A stretch of 64,000 nucleotides of DNA from Puffinus mauretanicus (lineage: Eukaryota > Chordata > Aves > Procellariiformes > Procellariidae), in contig JAJKFH010001865.1 in assembly GCA_023333565.1 (NCBI GenBank), positions 6,944,001 to 7,008,000 on the forward strand. Direction: 5' to 3'. Below the pieces are notes generated by a model. That model made no database searches. It had not been told where the DNA came from and saw only the letters and a program-made list of their open reading frames with translations. This document shows positions 12,718-25,548 of the stretch, piece after piece. Numbering within the stretch: the stretch's first letter is position 1; each line of letters begins with the position of its first letter. The translations under genes were made by a program, and so were the position numbers.

Positions 12718-14839
12718 GTATTTGAGTGTGTTTATTTATTTTCAATAAACATGAACTTTCATCAATGTTGAAATTCATTATTACTTAGATTAACTAACTT
12801 GATTAGTCTCTTTACACATTTTCCTTTCTCTTTTCCTTTGCGGAAGATTTCCAGTAGTTATATTCTTTCACTGTGGCTATGCTCCACCTTACAAGAAGGC
12901 ATAAAACTTAGCTTTAATGTTTAGATGTCAGGTTTCTCAATATACTTCGAGTATGACTATACGTACAATATTCTCCGGCTGGGCATACAGGGTAGCATTA
13001 CTTTGTAGATTAACACCAAACACAACATAAATTCACCTAATCCTAAAATCTCCCCTTTCTTCCCAGTAATGAACTGCATCATGCACACCCAACAATATCA
13101 GGATATTTTAGGGAATGTTCTCAAAATTATGTCCACTTCATGATATGCTCTTCAGCCTGATTTAAATTGCATTCTTAATTCATTCATAATTTTAAAAGAA
13201 ATCAGAGCTTGTTTTCATTTTTTTAAACCATTCATCTTTCTAACTACCTTGAACTCTAGATAAGAAAAAGTCTATTAAAATACCCAAACTGGACATGATA
13301 TGACTTGCATAATTTTGAACCATTAAATTACTGCTCACGGAAAGCAACTAAGAAGTGTAGTGGCTTCCTCACACTGAACTGTATCATGACCCTGCATCCC
13401 TTGATTTGCTGTCTTGCTGTTAAGTTTTACTGCTGACTTCAGAGGACTCTATGTCAAAAGCAGAAGTCTCTATCATTTATATCATGCCCTGCATTTTGTG
13501 GAAAACCTGAACTGAAAAAAGATAGCAAGTTTTACTTCATTTGAGTTAGAGAGCTAGGCTGATGCCCCAAGGCAAATATGCCTGCTTATTTCAATGTTAT
13601 ATTATGGAGACGTCGTCTAGAAGCCTGGCCTCGGGACCAAGAGCCAGTCCCTCCTCCCAGGCACATTTTACAAAGTACTGACTGACTCGGTACAGGTGGA
13701 GTAACCACACTGCAGTTCATTTTTCTTTTTTTTATAATTAATTTCCAATCGTTCATATGCTTAGAGCTGAAAGTTAATTACATGCTCAAGTCACTTACTC
13801 TGAGATTAAATGGCCCAATTCCTTGTGTGCCCAGAATAAGTTACTTAACACACTCTCAGCTTTCACCTTAAGAACATGCACGTTGACGTTTCCCTACAGG
13901 AAAGAAGCATTAACGGAGACTTTCAAAATCTTCTCGGGATGCAAATCGCTATTTAAGTGGTAGATATTACTTTATTCTAAAGAGCTCTAAGGGTGGAAAA
14001 AGTTAAGATGCTGCTAACTGGCAGAAATAGTCAGAAACCTCCATGAGAGAAGTAAGACCTGGTAGTGCAAGTATAGGATGAAAAGTGGTTTGGCAGAAAT
14101 GACACAATGAAATTCAATATTTGTCTTACAATGACTCCCAAGTACATTTTCTTAATCTACATGTTTAAAACAAACAAACCAAAAAAATAAGAAAACAAGT
14201 TGTTCTTCTAACAGCCCGCTTTACCAACCACACCTGGAGCCTGACCTGAAGTCACGCTGCATGCTCTCTGGCTCACGTTAGAAAGCAATTAACAATTTTG
14301 TTGACCATCAACAAACCAGAATAGAATCCAGCTCATTTTCTCATACCGCTATAGAGCCAATAAAAGTAAAAAGTCATCAGCATTTATTTTTGAACTAAGG
14401 AAAGCAGATATATCTTGGAAGAGAGACAGATTTTGGATCTCTGGAGAAGGATGATAGCATTTGTACACAGTCATTTTCTGACCATATATGCACTTTACAA
14501 ATAATTCCTCTATCCCACAGCATCTTAGCTGGACTTGTTCAAAACTGGGAAAGCAACTGCATTTTAAATAGCATCCCTCTCCAGCCACATCCAGTGACTA
14601 TGGGATTTCCTTCCCTCAAACTGTTGAGAAGGGCTGCAGAAAAACTCTTTGCCTAGTGACAGATGCGCAGCTGCACTCAGTGACTTGGGAAACGGGGTTC
14701 GTACCTGCCATGCGACGCCTGCGCTATAATCATGAAATAAGAAACATCTTTGTTCTAACTAGGTATAAAATAAAGCAAAAATCTTGTCCTGCACATGCAT
14801 TTCTTCATCTTTTCAAGAAGTAAAGCAGGATGGTTTGAG
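12718..14839. other. Non-coding stretch with possible conserved section
   Basis: No gene was recognised. The section at about 13730-13960 mixes TTAATT and ATTA cores with scattered CpGs, a composition often seen in conserved vertebrate enhancers. This is a weak impression only and needs an alignment to test. Confidence 0.5.
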
Positions 14840-15720
14840 AGAGAGCGAGAGGCAGCTAGCCCGCCCTGCTGCCCCGCTGACATGACGCTGCTTTCGGAGG
14901 GGCAGGCTGTGAAGCCAAAGCGGCGCGGCCGGGGGCCGGGGGCACGCAGGAGGAGCACTCCGACAGCCCCTCTCAACACGGAGGAGAGGGGCTCCACGTC
15001 TGAACCTGACCTAGAGACTGGCTGAGACGAGGCAGCCCTGAGCAAACGCAAGGGTAATTCTTTCAAATTCGTTCCGTTATCGTGCTGAGAAAACACGAGA
15101 TAAAAGCTACTCTCAAACCCAGGGTGACCCTCTGCACTACGTGTGGAGGAGACAAGCAGCGTGAAGAAGGAAGAGAGATGAACATCAGCTGGCACCTACC
15201 TGGTCCTGCTCTTCCTGGCGCAAGATAGCTAACGGCCACATGTCTACTAAAGCAACCTTAACTACGATGCTACACGTGCATCAAACTTATTAGACATGCA
15301 CTTTTCAGCACAAGGAGAAAGGAATTATCCCAAGTGAAAAACATCCCAGGCGAAGGGCACGGCATAGCATCTCACTCACCTCTGCAGGCACCAGCTGCCT
15401 AACCCGCAGGGCTGCAGAGGGCTGCCCACCAACTGCACCTACCGTGGACCAGTCCCCAAATGCCCTGGCCACGAGAGGGTGCCGGCAGAACTGGTTTCCT
15501 CCAAGCCAAGGTGACAGCGGGGCTCTGAGCGAAAGCTGGGCAACCCGCCTCCGGGACAACCTGGGCCAGGTTTCAGTGGACTTGCCTCCATTAAAGGCTC
15601 TCACAGCATCAGACGGAAGAGTATTTTAGCACACACAAAAAAATTAATTAGCAAGAGAAAGGGTTACAAACGCTGTAATTCACGGGTCCCACATTAATGA
15701 TTAGCTAACCGAACTAGCCG
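14840..15720. promoter_or_regulatory. GC/CpG-enriched patch, candidate CpG island or enhancer
   Basis: The densest part, about 14860-15010, holds CGGCGCGGCCGGG-type sequence and about 14 CpGs by hand count. Scattered CpGs continue to 15720, and a CTCF-like site lies at 15469-15483. The 146-codon minus-strand frame across 14755-15195 and the 99-codon frame at 15305-15604 sit in this GC-rich DNA and have no recognised domain. I treat them as chance open frames. A first exon or promoter of an unidentified transcript cannot be excluded. Confidence 0.35.
15469..15483 (+). promoter_or_regulatory. CTCF-like binding motif
   Basis: CCACGAGAGGGTGCC matches the vertebrate CTCF core (CCA-S-N-AG-R-K-GGC-R-S) at all but one position, with T in place of C in the GGC. 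It lies in the CpG-enriched patch. Occupancy is unknown. Confidence 0.35.
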
Positions 15721-18700
15721 CCCGTTGGTAATTTGATTCGTTGGAAAGGAAAAGGCACTCTACGGACCTTGAAAGGTTTTAGCAGAACTGCGTGTCCCAG
15801 GTCACCCTGCTTCCCCCTGCCTTCACCATCTCATTGTCAAGCTCAATTTGCCAGCAAGGTCCTGACAATAAACACAAAGATACATTTCAAGGTTAGTAGG
15901 CAAAACTCTTGCTGGATGTCATGACAAGCCATTGTAGTGATGAAGTAAATGAGATGCAGGGATGGAAAGGGTTGGTTTTTTCTGTTTTGCTTAGCAAATG
16001 GCATAGCCTTATTCAATTACCACCCTTCATTTATTTTACCTTGATCATTAATACTTCATATGTACCTATGACTGCTAAAAGTAAGCAGAAAAACATTCCT
16101 GGGAAGTTGAAGGGTATTATTTATGGCTTAGAGGGAGAAATGAATGGTCTGCTAAACTGTCTAGATACTGATATGTAATTTTCCAAGTCAAAGCACTGGG
16201 ACAATGTACTTGTTAATTAAAAATCCCACTTTACACTTATGCTTTCTGAGGTGGGATGAAATACAGTAAATAACTACGATTCACTGGCTTATTTTAATTT
16301 TTACAGAAACCATGGTCCCACTTCAGTGCCCTGGCACATAGTGCAAAGTCTAAGTAAAGGGTAGGCTGACCTTAAGAGAGAGATTTCAAACATATGGCCT
16401 GTGGGCCAAGTAACAAAGTGGGCCGCAAAGGATTTAAGAAAAATCAGAATATTTTGTCCTCTGCTTTGATAAATGTGTTCTTGAGTGACAGTTTGACATA
16501 GGAAGCAACAGGCTGAAGACTTTCAATTTGCATTTTAGAACGTAGAGTAGTTGCCTGGTTCTTCCTCTGCGCAGTCACTGTTTGAAGCACTATTATTTTG
16601 TTGAGGTCATCGACATTAAAGTCTGCCCATATTAGCCAATATGAAAGACAGCATCTAAACTAAAAAGCACATTAAAAGCTCCAGCTCTTTTCCCAAACCC
16701 TTTTTTCTGTATAGTCAAGGAGGTCTTGTGCATTTGTAACTCCTAAAGTACAAGAATGTCAACCTAGATCAGATTTCAAGATGTGTCTGGGGCTACCAGT
16801 ACTCAGTAGTTTAAATCTGAACCACAGAGAAGTGTTAGCAATGACAATATATTTTTTTTACACAATTATTAAACACTACAAAGAAATTAGGAGCAGCAGT
16901 AGACCAAAAAAATCATTTTTTTTTTTTAAATGGCATGAAAACTTGAGTCTTCTTCATGCTGTAAGTACTCACATATCATGTCGTAGACTACGATGAATTT
17001 GAAAGGACTGTTCACACTGCAAATGCTATTTCTAAACCAACATTAACGAGCAACCACGTGTAATTGTCTGCATTCTTGGTCTGCCTAAGTGAGCACTGGT
17101 TAAGCGAATAAGTCTTGCTCAAATAAGACTGGACTTCCTGTGTGCGGGGAAAAAGATAAAGGTCAGTGATCAAGGGACTCAGGGCCCACAAATACAGCCT
17201 TCTGTAAACACACGTGTTGTTGAATGTGCACTTGCTCTCAGGCTAAGCAGCGTTTCCCTCGGACATTAAATACTCTCATGGTATCTATACATAACGTTGT
17301 TGATGTAACTACTTTAACGGAAGTTTTCTCACCCATAGGGGAAATTCAGTGATAAGAAGCTCTTGGTAGTGATTTGCAAATACAAACCAAACTGCAAAAT
17401 CCAATACTCGCTACCCATTCAAGGAGTAAATTCCAATGCCAGTTCAGTTATTAAATATCCATGGCATCATGCCAATAACATTGCTGTATGGGACACCTGC
17501 AGGCAGGGTTCACAAGTTCTGATAAGGAGGGTTTTCAGGCTAGGAAAAGAATATACCCAGCCGTAAATTCAAAGGTGGAAGGAATAGAAAAGGCAAAATC
17601 ACTTCTGGGAGAGATGGGAACCAAACAGGAGCTCGCCTGAATATAGAAAGAGCACTGACTCCCAAAATATAAACGTTTTTCTTTGGTTGCGTAAGCGCAT
17701 TTTTGCTTTTTTTATTTGCTCTCAAGTTTATTACAAAACCCAAAGAGCTCCCAAAGTCATCATCAGCAAGCTATGGCAATGAAAAGATGCAGGTGCCACT
17801 CTTCTGAACTAAAAAGTATCACAATTGAGGCGACACTGGCATAAAAATTAAATTTCTGCCCATTTTCCCATTTCTGCATGGGAACATATATTTTTTAAAA
17901 AGAACAAAACAATGCAGAGGAAACCAACCTGAAGATGAAAATAAATACTGCAATGTATATTACTAGGAAACAGTTTGCCCCAAGATGAAGTCTGAATGGG
18001 GGATGGCCTAGTAGAGATGGCCATGAAATCTGATGGAAAGGAGTATTTTTAAAAAAAAAAATTGAGAGATTTTACTCTTCAATCTCCTGAAACCAAGATC
18101 TTTCAAAAAGATTTCCTCAAAAATCACAGAGGGAAAGACAGAGTATTACTCCAGAATATCTAATAGCCTGCTCTGAATTATAGAATTTGCACACAAAACC
18201 TAGTATTTCTTAAGACAGATCACAAGACACAGAATGACTCAACAGCCCAGACGTTAGAAGAGTCACTTACAATACGGGAGATCCAGGTCTGAGTCCCCAG
18301 CCCAGTAAGCATCTCAGCATATAGCCTTGGGTAGAGAGGCTTGAGAAGCTCTCAGTATTTCATAAGCTAGCGTGGGAAGTGCTCAGCTACAGTGTGGGAA
18401 ATGAGGGCCCACATCCCTGACCCAAATCAGGCAAACCCATGAGATTAATCTTGAATCCTTCACAACCCACATATGTGCTCTCTCCATCAGGTATCAGCTA
18501 TTTAACATAAAGGTCTTTGTAGTTCCAGTCCTGACTAGAAACTCATTCCCAGATCCAAGACAGCTTTCCCAATTAAAATGTCTTCAAAATTGATGTGTTA
18601 TAAGTAAGCTCCCATATTGGCATACCATCATTAGAAATAATGTCAGAAATCGTGCTCAGCCCTCTCCCTGCCCTGATAAATCACCGAAACCCCCAGGGAC

Positions 18701-20658
18701 TGCCTATGTTATTTGTGCAGCATACCTTGTGTAAGGACTCCAAAGGACTACCTTCAACCAAGGCATGCACCTATTCCTATGAAGTTACCTTTACATGTAC
18801 ACATGCATACTTTTTTTTTAAAGCCTATTCCTCCCTTCCTTTTTTCACAAATACTTTTTTTGGCTACAGCATAATCTCATTTCCCCCATGAATGCAGAGC
18901 ATGGATGACGCTGTTGTGTCAGCCTAATTACTCAGTTCTGATGGGGACTCCTCAAATGGAACGTGAGAGCAAGCTAAATAGGAAGCAAACACAACACGAA
19001 AGCAAACGTCCCAGTTTACACCATCCCTGGAAATGCAGCTGCTAAAGCTGAAGTTATACAATGAGTTTCAAGCTCCAGAATGACTAAGAAAAGAGGCAGG
19101 CTGGCTTTTGACATTCAAAAAACCAAAGATAACCCACATCCAACCCCAAACACAACATGGTCGTGAAGAGACAGAGCCAGGCCCACTAATGTCTTTCTAT
19201 GTCTTTGCTCCTGCTCCAATTTTATTAATGGGGGGAGGAGGGCATCATAAAAAAAAAGTTATCCCTACCGTCCTTTCCTGTGAAGCCTTCCTAGCCATCA
19301 GTTTTGTAAAACCTCTGTGGAAGAAAACTTCAGCCTCACTCAGCCTGGGAGTTCATCCCACCCTAGCAGGTAACCCGTGACAGCCCTCCCAGGCATATTA
19401 ACAATAGTCAAAAAAACCCAACACTAACCCCTGCAACACCCAATGCTGTTGGGATTCCTACAGACACAAGTGCTAAAGAGGCAGCGTGTGACTTTTCTCA
19501 CCCCAGCCCCAGCAGGTAATTGGAGTTTCCATGGATAATCCCAGCTATCAGAGAGAAAATCTCTGCCTCTAACGTGACCCATTAGCACAGAGTTCACTGA
19601 TCAGTAGGTTAACATACCATTAAAGCATCTCTCTGTGGGGCTTAGGAAGGGTCAAGAAAACTCCATCACAAAGAACAAAAATACCTACAGAGCTTATACA
19701 TGGATATACCAAGATCTTCATGAACAGGTCAAATTCAGCTCAGAGGCTATTCTCTTCCCTGGGGCAAGACCAGCAATTCTCCACAACTTCCCTTGAATGT
19801 CACTTAAATACGCAAAATAGAAAATGTTTTATTAAATTTTATGGGAAAGCAAACAACCTACCTCATTGTAAGGTTGGATGGATACCATTCTGCATCAGCT
19901 ACTCCACAACACTTGCAGTTTACGGTCCCTGGTTATAAATGAGAGACCTTTTTTTTTTTTTACCCATTACCAACAGGTAAGCCACATTAACACAGGCAGT
20001 TACTGAAGAACAGTTTATGCTTTGTAAGGACCATGCAAGTTCACCAATGGTAAATCATTTATATGCCTATAGTAGTAAACAGCACAGTAATAGTAAAATA
20101 CAATAATAGTAAAAACTGTGAAGGCTGTGATCATCTAGGGATGTACAGTCATAACAATGCAAGTCTGAGGATGTGGAGTAATACTAGTAATCTACTGTGT
20201 CCAAATACCCCATGCTAAGTCCCTTTTCACAATACTTTCTCTTACTTCTTATTAGTTGCCTTTTGGCCAAGATACTAGACAAAAGAAAACCCTTATCACC
20301 TTCAAACAGAAGCAGAGATAAATTTGGGTAAGGAAGAGGGAAAAAAATAGGAGGTTTCAGCTTGCATTTATCATTTATTCATAAACCCCAAAGAGATGTG
20401 ACAGTGCTGTTCTCTATAAAATTCACTGGTTAGAAGGCAGCTGATTCTTTTTTTTTCTTTTTCCCGATGCCCATGTACTGGAATAGCTCCATAACGAGAG
20501 AATTTCCCAGCAGATTAGTTTTATTAGTGTTAATTGTCCATATAACACACATTTCTGTCTCGCCTATTGCATTTCCCAAAGTAGTTTCTTAATGTTTCTA
20601 GTGTTTGTGATAACAAGTGTTCTAACCAAAATGTGGAATATATGATACACATAGGAAA
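15721..20658. other. Non-coding stretch, few notable features
   Basis: No gene was recognised. A 45-base segment at 16391-16435 (GGCCTGTGGGCCA followed by GTGGGCCGCAAAGG) faintly resembles the ends of old hAT-family DNA transposons. Homopolymer tracts occur around 16918, 18050 and 19949-19961. Nothing else stands out. Confidence 0.55.
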
Positions 20659-20679
20659 TAATGATCATCATGATCATTA
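20659..20679. repeat. Perfect 21-bp palindrome
   Basis: Ten-base arms (20659-20668 and 20670-20679) are exact reverse complements around a single central C. Each arm contains ATGATCAT, which is itself a palindrome, so the site is doubly symmetric. Confidence 0.85.
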
Positions 20680-23600
20680 AATATATACAAGTTTTTCTAT
20701 GAGACTGCTTTTCTTATCTGGAAAGCACCACTGTTCTTATCCTTTACTTGCTAAGTCTTAAAACTGGTGGATAGTGGCTTACGTTACATGCCCCATGCAC
20801 GCAAAGCTTTGGTGTTAACAAATAAAGTTAAGGATCTAATGTGAGCCTTATCTTGCATTTTCTTTTATTTGTTAGTTTGAGTCTCAAGCTTAAAGTTATT
20901 TTAACACACTTTTGTTTTCAACACTTATTCAGTATGTGTCTAACACCCTCTGGAGTTGCAAGCCACCCTCCCACTCACCCCCAAAAATCTTCAACCAGTG
21001 CCAAAGTCTATATTTTCTTAACTTAAAGAAGTAATTCCAGGGCTGTCAACTGATAAATTTCATTCAGGGAAACGCTGTGTTCTTTAAGCAACACATTAAT
21101 CTTCTCTGAGCTAACCATAGTAAACATCAATGTTGAATTGTACAGATTTCACATGTTGCTGCCAGGAGAGAGTTTTAGAAGAATTATCCCCTTTTTAGGT
21201 AACCTGGCTTTTAAAATTACACCCTAGAATATGCAAACAAAGATGACTAATGAACTCAGCAGCCTATATGCATTGAGGAGGCTGTTGAAAAAGATACTGT
21301 GAGTAATGGAAAAAGGTTCATTTTTCAAAAGCTGTAGGGAACTGCATGTGTGAAGGTAGGCGAGGGAGAATCTTTCTTTCACCGGGGCTGTAACAGTTTG
21401 CTGTAAACACTCATTTCCCTCCAGTTATCAGGGACTATCCTGCAGGGGTGTGTGTTCTATGTCACCTTGAACAATTCACGAAGGAGGAGGAATTTTTCTC
21501 TCCTAATAACCCACTCGCCTCCTCACCACTTTTTTTATCTTTTAAACTGAGGTATGCAAGAACATCCATTAACTACTGTCCTGCTCCTCTTAGAAAACCA
21601 CAGTTATTGCAGTATTGACCCCGATTGCTAATATAACAGCAGACAGAAGTTTGAGCAGAACTTCTTGTTTTCTGCTACTAAAAGCAGTGCGTATAGGATA
21701 GCAGGCTTGCCGTGCAAGTACAACCATATACACATCAAGAAACGGATGCTTTAAAACGTTACCTAGACATTACTAAGAGATAGTATTTTAAACGACCCGC
21801 CTTACTTTCAGTAGTGGAAGTAGACTGTCTGTATTTCTTCTCTGATGCTAACTGACCTTTTCAAGCATGCTGCTAAATGAAGAAACAACCTGATATTCCT
21901 CTGTAACTGTACACAAAATCCCCGCACGCAGCACATCCTTACGCAGCAGGCAGCACTACGCCTCAGCCACAACATGCATGAGCTCTGGACGCAGTGCCCT
22001 CCAAGGGCAGCGAGCTGGCTGGGACGCTGGAGGTAAAAGCGACACTAAATCAATTACTTACCCTCAAATGTCTTGTTTTAAATCTGTTGCTTCCACCTGG
22101 TCATAACGCAAAGCAGGACTGCTATGATTCACCAAGAGCAGATTAAACTTGACAAGGGGGATTTATTTAATGTTGCTTAAATAACAGAAACCTGAAATAA
22201 AATTGCCCTCAGTTCAGCCAAGATTTCTCTCGCACTCCCTCTCCGTCTCTCTTTCCAGGACTGCTACGCAGTGGTCTATAAATACTGGCCCCAACACTTG
22301 CTCAGTGCTTTCCTTCCCGATGGCACAGGTCGGTGTTACAGTACACCGCGGCATGGCTCAGATGAAGTTCTCAGCTGCTCAGACAAAGCCATGGACTGGC
22401 TCCCCACCCCGCCTGCCTGGAAATACCGTGCTGCTGCCAGCTTTACAGATGCTGCGGGCCTTTCCTGCAGGCCCAGATCAGGCACAGAAGGGTAATTATG
22501 AGGCTCGTCTGAAAAAAAAAACCCTACAGCTTTTTACAAGCAGGTGGAAAAATGGGGGAGGGAGAAGAAGGAGGAAGCACTTCTGTTTCAGCCCCCTTAC
22601 AGTGCACATCTACATACCGTCTAGCTATGATTATAGAATTTAATTCCCAGATAATGTGGATGTCAAAAAATTCTGCAAAAACATTTTCTATAAAACAAGT
22701 TCTCCGAATTGAAGACGGTGCGTGTTTGTCATAGAATTCACGCAAGAGCATTAAGACTATATGGGTACTCACAGTCTGATGAAAAATACATGTTAACGTC
22801 GCCTCTCGAAATTTCTGTCAGTAGTCAGGTATTTGGTCCCCAAGTTAATATTTCATAATTATGCACAGCATGACAGTAAGCATGAGACATCACTGGGGGC
22901 AGGAACCCACAGTCCTACCCTGCAATAAATATGAGTTTCCAAGTTTAAAAATCCTTCCAAAAAGCAGAATCACCATCTCTACAAGCCCCCGAGAAACCGG
23001 GCTGTTATGAGACAGGGTCCTTGAAGTGGAAAACTGAGGGAAATTGAAAAGAAGATGGCAAGACCGGCACAAACAATTCTGTATTTGATGCATGCCCTCG
23101 GTGTACACTGTGGGACAGGCACCACAAAGGCAGATAAACGTCCTGCCTTTAATCAAAACCTTAGATGGCATAACGGGGAGTTTTTGCCCAAGTAAAACAT
23201 AAAACACATTATAACTGCATTAACCGCTAAGAGCTACAGGAGTTTCACCTCAAAATCAGTGTCTTTTTAAGGTAGCTTATAACCATGAAATTTTCCTTGC
23301 CCTCTGCACTTTCCCCAGGACATCATCTATACTTAAATTTAAGTCTGTTCCAAGGCTTACAGGACCATCAAGTCTGAGTGATTAAGACAATGCAGTTTCT
23401 GCCGCCACTGGCACAGCCTGGCACAATCAAGTGGCTAGCATCCCTGCACACCTTTGAGGTTACCACCGAGGTCATGGCCAGTGCTCACCCACCCATTTGC
23501 AGTTCAGTCAAGTGGAGAAGTTTTCATAGGAAGTTTGGAACAAAACAGGAATTTCATCTCCTGCATCTATTGAAAGATATGTTAACTCTCACTGCTTTAC

Positions 23601-24796
23601 TTTCACTACTTACATCAATAACAGCTTTTGGAAGTGCTCCTAGTATCTTGTTCACGGAGTTAAGGCTTCTCCTTTCATATGATTTATTTATTTTTACTGT
23701 ACAGCTTGAAAAACTAAGTTTATCATAGTAATATACCAGTACTGAAGTGGACTTTGTTTAAATGGATACTGTTTATAAAACCTTGGTTTAGAAGCTCTTC
23801 ATTAATGCCACAGAAACCGTTTGTCTTTAAATTAAAATACATTGTGATGACATGGGTAATTGCTAAGCCTTGGTGAACTGCCAGATGCAAAGTCTGACTA
23901 ATTTGCTCATTACAAGTTTCTCAGTCATAAAACTCCTGCGCATAGCTCTCATCCTCAATAATGTACGTGACAGTTTCATAATATCATTCCATCAAACTTT
24001 TAAGCTGCCACAAAAAAATCCGTGAACGACCAGAATTCAGAGTGGTTTAATACAACTGAGCAAGCAGTTGAAGTATTTATCATAGCTTTATGTGTAGTAT
24101 AAGGTCAAAACATATTCTTGGACATCTACATCTGCAAAATACAGAATTATCTTAGATTTTTGGAAATGATGCAGGAGAAGCCTATAATTTTAACGAAACA
24201 TATACATCCCTCTACTTCTGGAAACAAATGCACAGCATCACTTTATCATACCACATCACTACCATTCCACACAAAAGCAAAAGGAGACATCTAAACAACA
24301 GCAAGAGGAGGATACCACAAATACTTCTGTTAGCGAAGGCTTGTTTTTTAACAATCCGTTTATTTGGCATTGCACATGCAGAGGGGTTACAACACAAGTG
24401 ATGAAGGACATAAAACCAGCATCACTGACATCAGACAATACAAGGGCAGTGAGCTGACAAAAAATGAGAGCATAACATGCTGGAAAAATCTGACAGCACT
24501 GAGAGGATGAGTGTTGGAGGGGGGCAAGGGAGGAACAGCAGTGTTAGCCAAACATTCAAGAAAAATATCCTAAGTTTTTAACAAAATGTCAATAGAACCT
24601 CTTAAAATCCACAGATAGCACAAAATATCTTGTAAGATCTCATCTGTTGGAAAAGACAAGGAGTTTGGTTTTTGACTCCAAGCAATGTTCATTCAATTCA
24701 CCAGGACACAAGGTTTTCCTAAGTACAAGGTCCATTCTCCACCAATATGGGAACTACAAAGTTTCCCAAGAAACACTTTTATCCAATCTCACATTC
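20680..24796. other. Non-coding stretch
   Basis: No gene was recognised. Around 21900-22490 the DNA is more GC-rich and has overlapping plus-strand frames of 146 and 74 codons (22203-22643 and 22271-22495). Neither resembles a known protein, and they overlap in different frames, so both are treated as chance. Confidence 0.55.
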
Positions 24797-24817
24797 TTTT
24801 TTTTTTTTTTTTTTTTT
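24797..24817. repeat. Poly-T tract, 21 bases
   Basis: Uninterrupted T homopolymer about 130 bases before the LTR. No SINE or processed gene copy was identified on the minus strand next to it. Confidence 0.9.
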
Positions 24818-24944
24818 ACATTGAGACTGCTTATTATCCTGATTCTTCTCAACCAGAAATTTAGCCCAATACCCCACAAGGACTAAAACCAAATTGTTGT
24901 CATTCATCACCTGGCGAACTGTCATGACTCTCCCCATTCACTTC

Positions 24945-24949
24945 CTTAG
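24945..24949. repeat. Left 5-bp target-site duplication of the LTR
   Basis: CTTAG directly abuts the TG start of the LTR. The matching right copy is ATTAG at 25544-25548, identical at 4 of 5 bases. Five-base duplications are typical of ERVL-type integration. Confidence 0.7.
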
Positions 24950-25194
24950 TGTCCTGGTTTCAGCTGGGTAGAGTTAATTTTCTTTTTAGGAGCTGGTATA
25001 GTGCTGTGTTTTGGATTTAGGATGAGAATGATGTTGATAACACACTGGTGTTTTAGTTGTTGCTACGCAGTCAAGGACTTTTCAACTTCTCATACCGGCC
25101 TGCCAACGAGAAGGCTGGAGGTGCACAAGAAACTGGGAGGGAGCATAGCCAGGACAGCTGACCTAAACTGGCCAAAGGGATATTCCATACCATA

Positions 25195-25202
25195 TGACGT
25201 CA
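25195..25202 (+). promoter_or_regulatory. CRE (TGACGTCA) in the LTR U3
   Basis: A perfect 8-base CREB/ATF consensus lies 9 bases before the TATA-like sequence of the LTR, at the position expected for a promoter-proximal element. The core is intact although the TATA box looks degraded. Confidence 0.7.
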
Positions 25203-25360
25203 TGCTCAGCGTATAATCTGGGGGGAGTTGGCCGAGGTGCGGCTGCTGCTCGGGGACAGGCTGGGCATCAGTCGGTTGGTGGAGAGCAATTGTTTTTCAT
25301 TTGCATCATTTGTCTTTCTTGGGTTTTATTTCTCTCTTACTGTTACTTTCCTTTTAATTA

Positions 25361-25393
25361 CATCATCATCATCATCATCATTATTATTATTAT
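25361..25393 (+). repeat. CAT/ATT trinucleotide microsatellite inside the LTR
   Basis: About seven CAT/ATC units run into about four ATT units. The tract lies between the U3/R part and the ATTAAA signal of the LTR. It is likely to vary in length between individuals. Confidence 0.9.
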
Positions 25394-25407
25394 ATTTTAT
25401 TTCAATT

Positions 25408-25413
25408 ATTAAA
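25408..25413 (+). terminator. ATTAAA polyadenylation signal of the LTR
   Basis: This is the common variant polyadenylation hexamer, at the position where this LTR family carries it, shortly before a T/C-rich downstream region. It would define the end of the R region. Confidence 0.6.
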
Positions 25414-25543
25414 CTGTTCTTATCTCAACCCACAAGTGTTCTCACTTTTACTCCTCTGTTTCTCTCCCCCATCCCACCAGGGAGGGGGGGATGAGAGAGC
25501 AGCTGTGTGGTGCTTAGTTGCTGGCTGGGGCTCAACCACCACA

Positions 25544-25548
25544 ATTAG
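25544..25548. repeat. Right 5-bp target-site duplication of the LTR
   Basis: ATTAG follows directly on the CA end of the LTR and matches CTTAG on the left at 4 of 5 bases. The single difference is consistent with mutation since insertion. Confidence 0.7.

Larger units (their letters stand above)
24950..25543 (+). mobile_element. Solo LTR of an avian ERVL-type endogenous retrovirus
   Basis: The 594-bp element begins TGTCCTGGTTTCAGCTGGG and ends CTCAACCACCACA, so it has the TG...CA ends of an LTR. I recognise the sequence from start to finish as a widespread avian class-III (ERVL-type) LTR. In order it holds a U3 region with a perfect CRE half-palindrome pair TGACGTCA (25195-25202), a decayed TATA-like GTATAAT (25211-25217), a CAT/ATT microsatellite (25361-25393), an ATTAAA polyadenylation signal (25408-25413), a C/G-rich purine tract and a terminal U5-like end. 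No second LTR, primer-binding site, gag, pol or env remnant lies beside it. It is therefore a solo LTR, normally left by recombination between the two LTRs of a provirus. Family assignment is from memory. Confidence 0.92.

Noticed and set aside
14755..15195. 146-codon minus-strand frame in GC-rich DNA
   Set aside because: GC-rich DNA has few stops. A plus-strand frame overlaps it, and no known protein resembles it.
22203..22643. 146-codon plus-strand frame
   Set aside because: No domain recognised, no splice or promoter context, and another frame of 74 codons overlaps it on the same strand.
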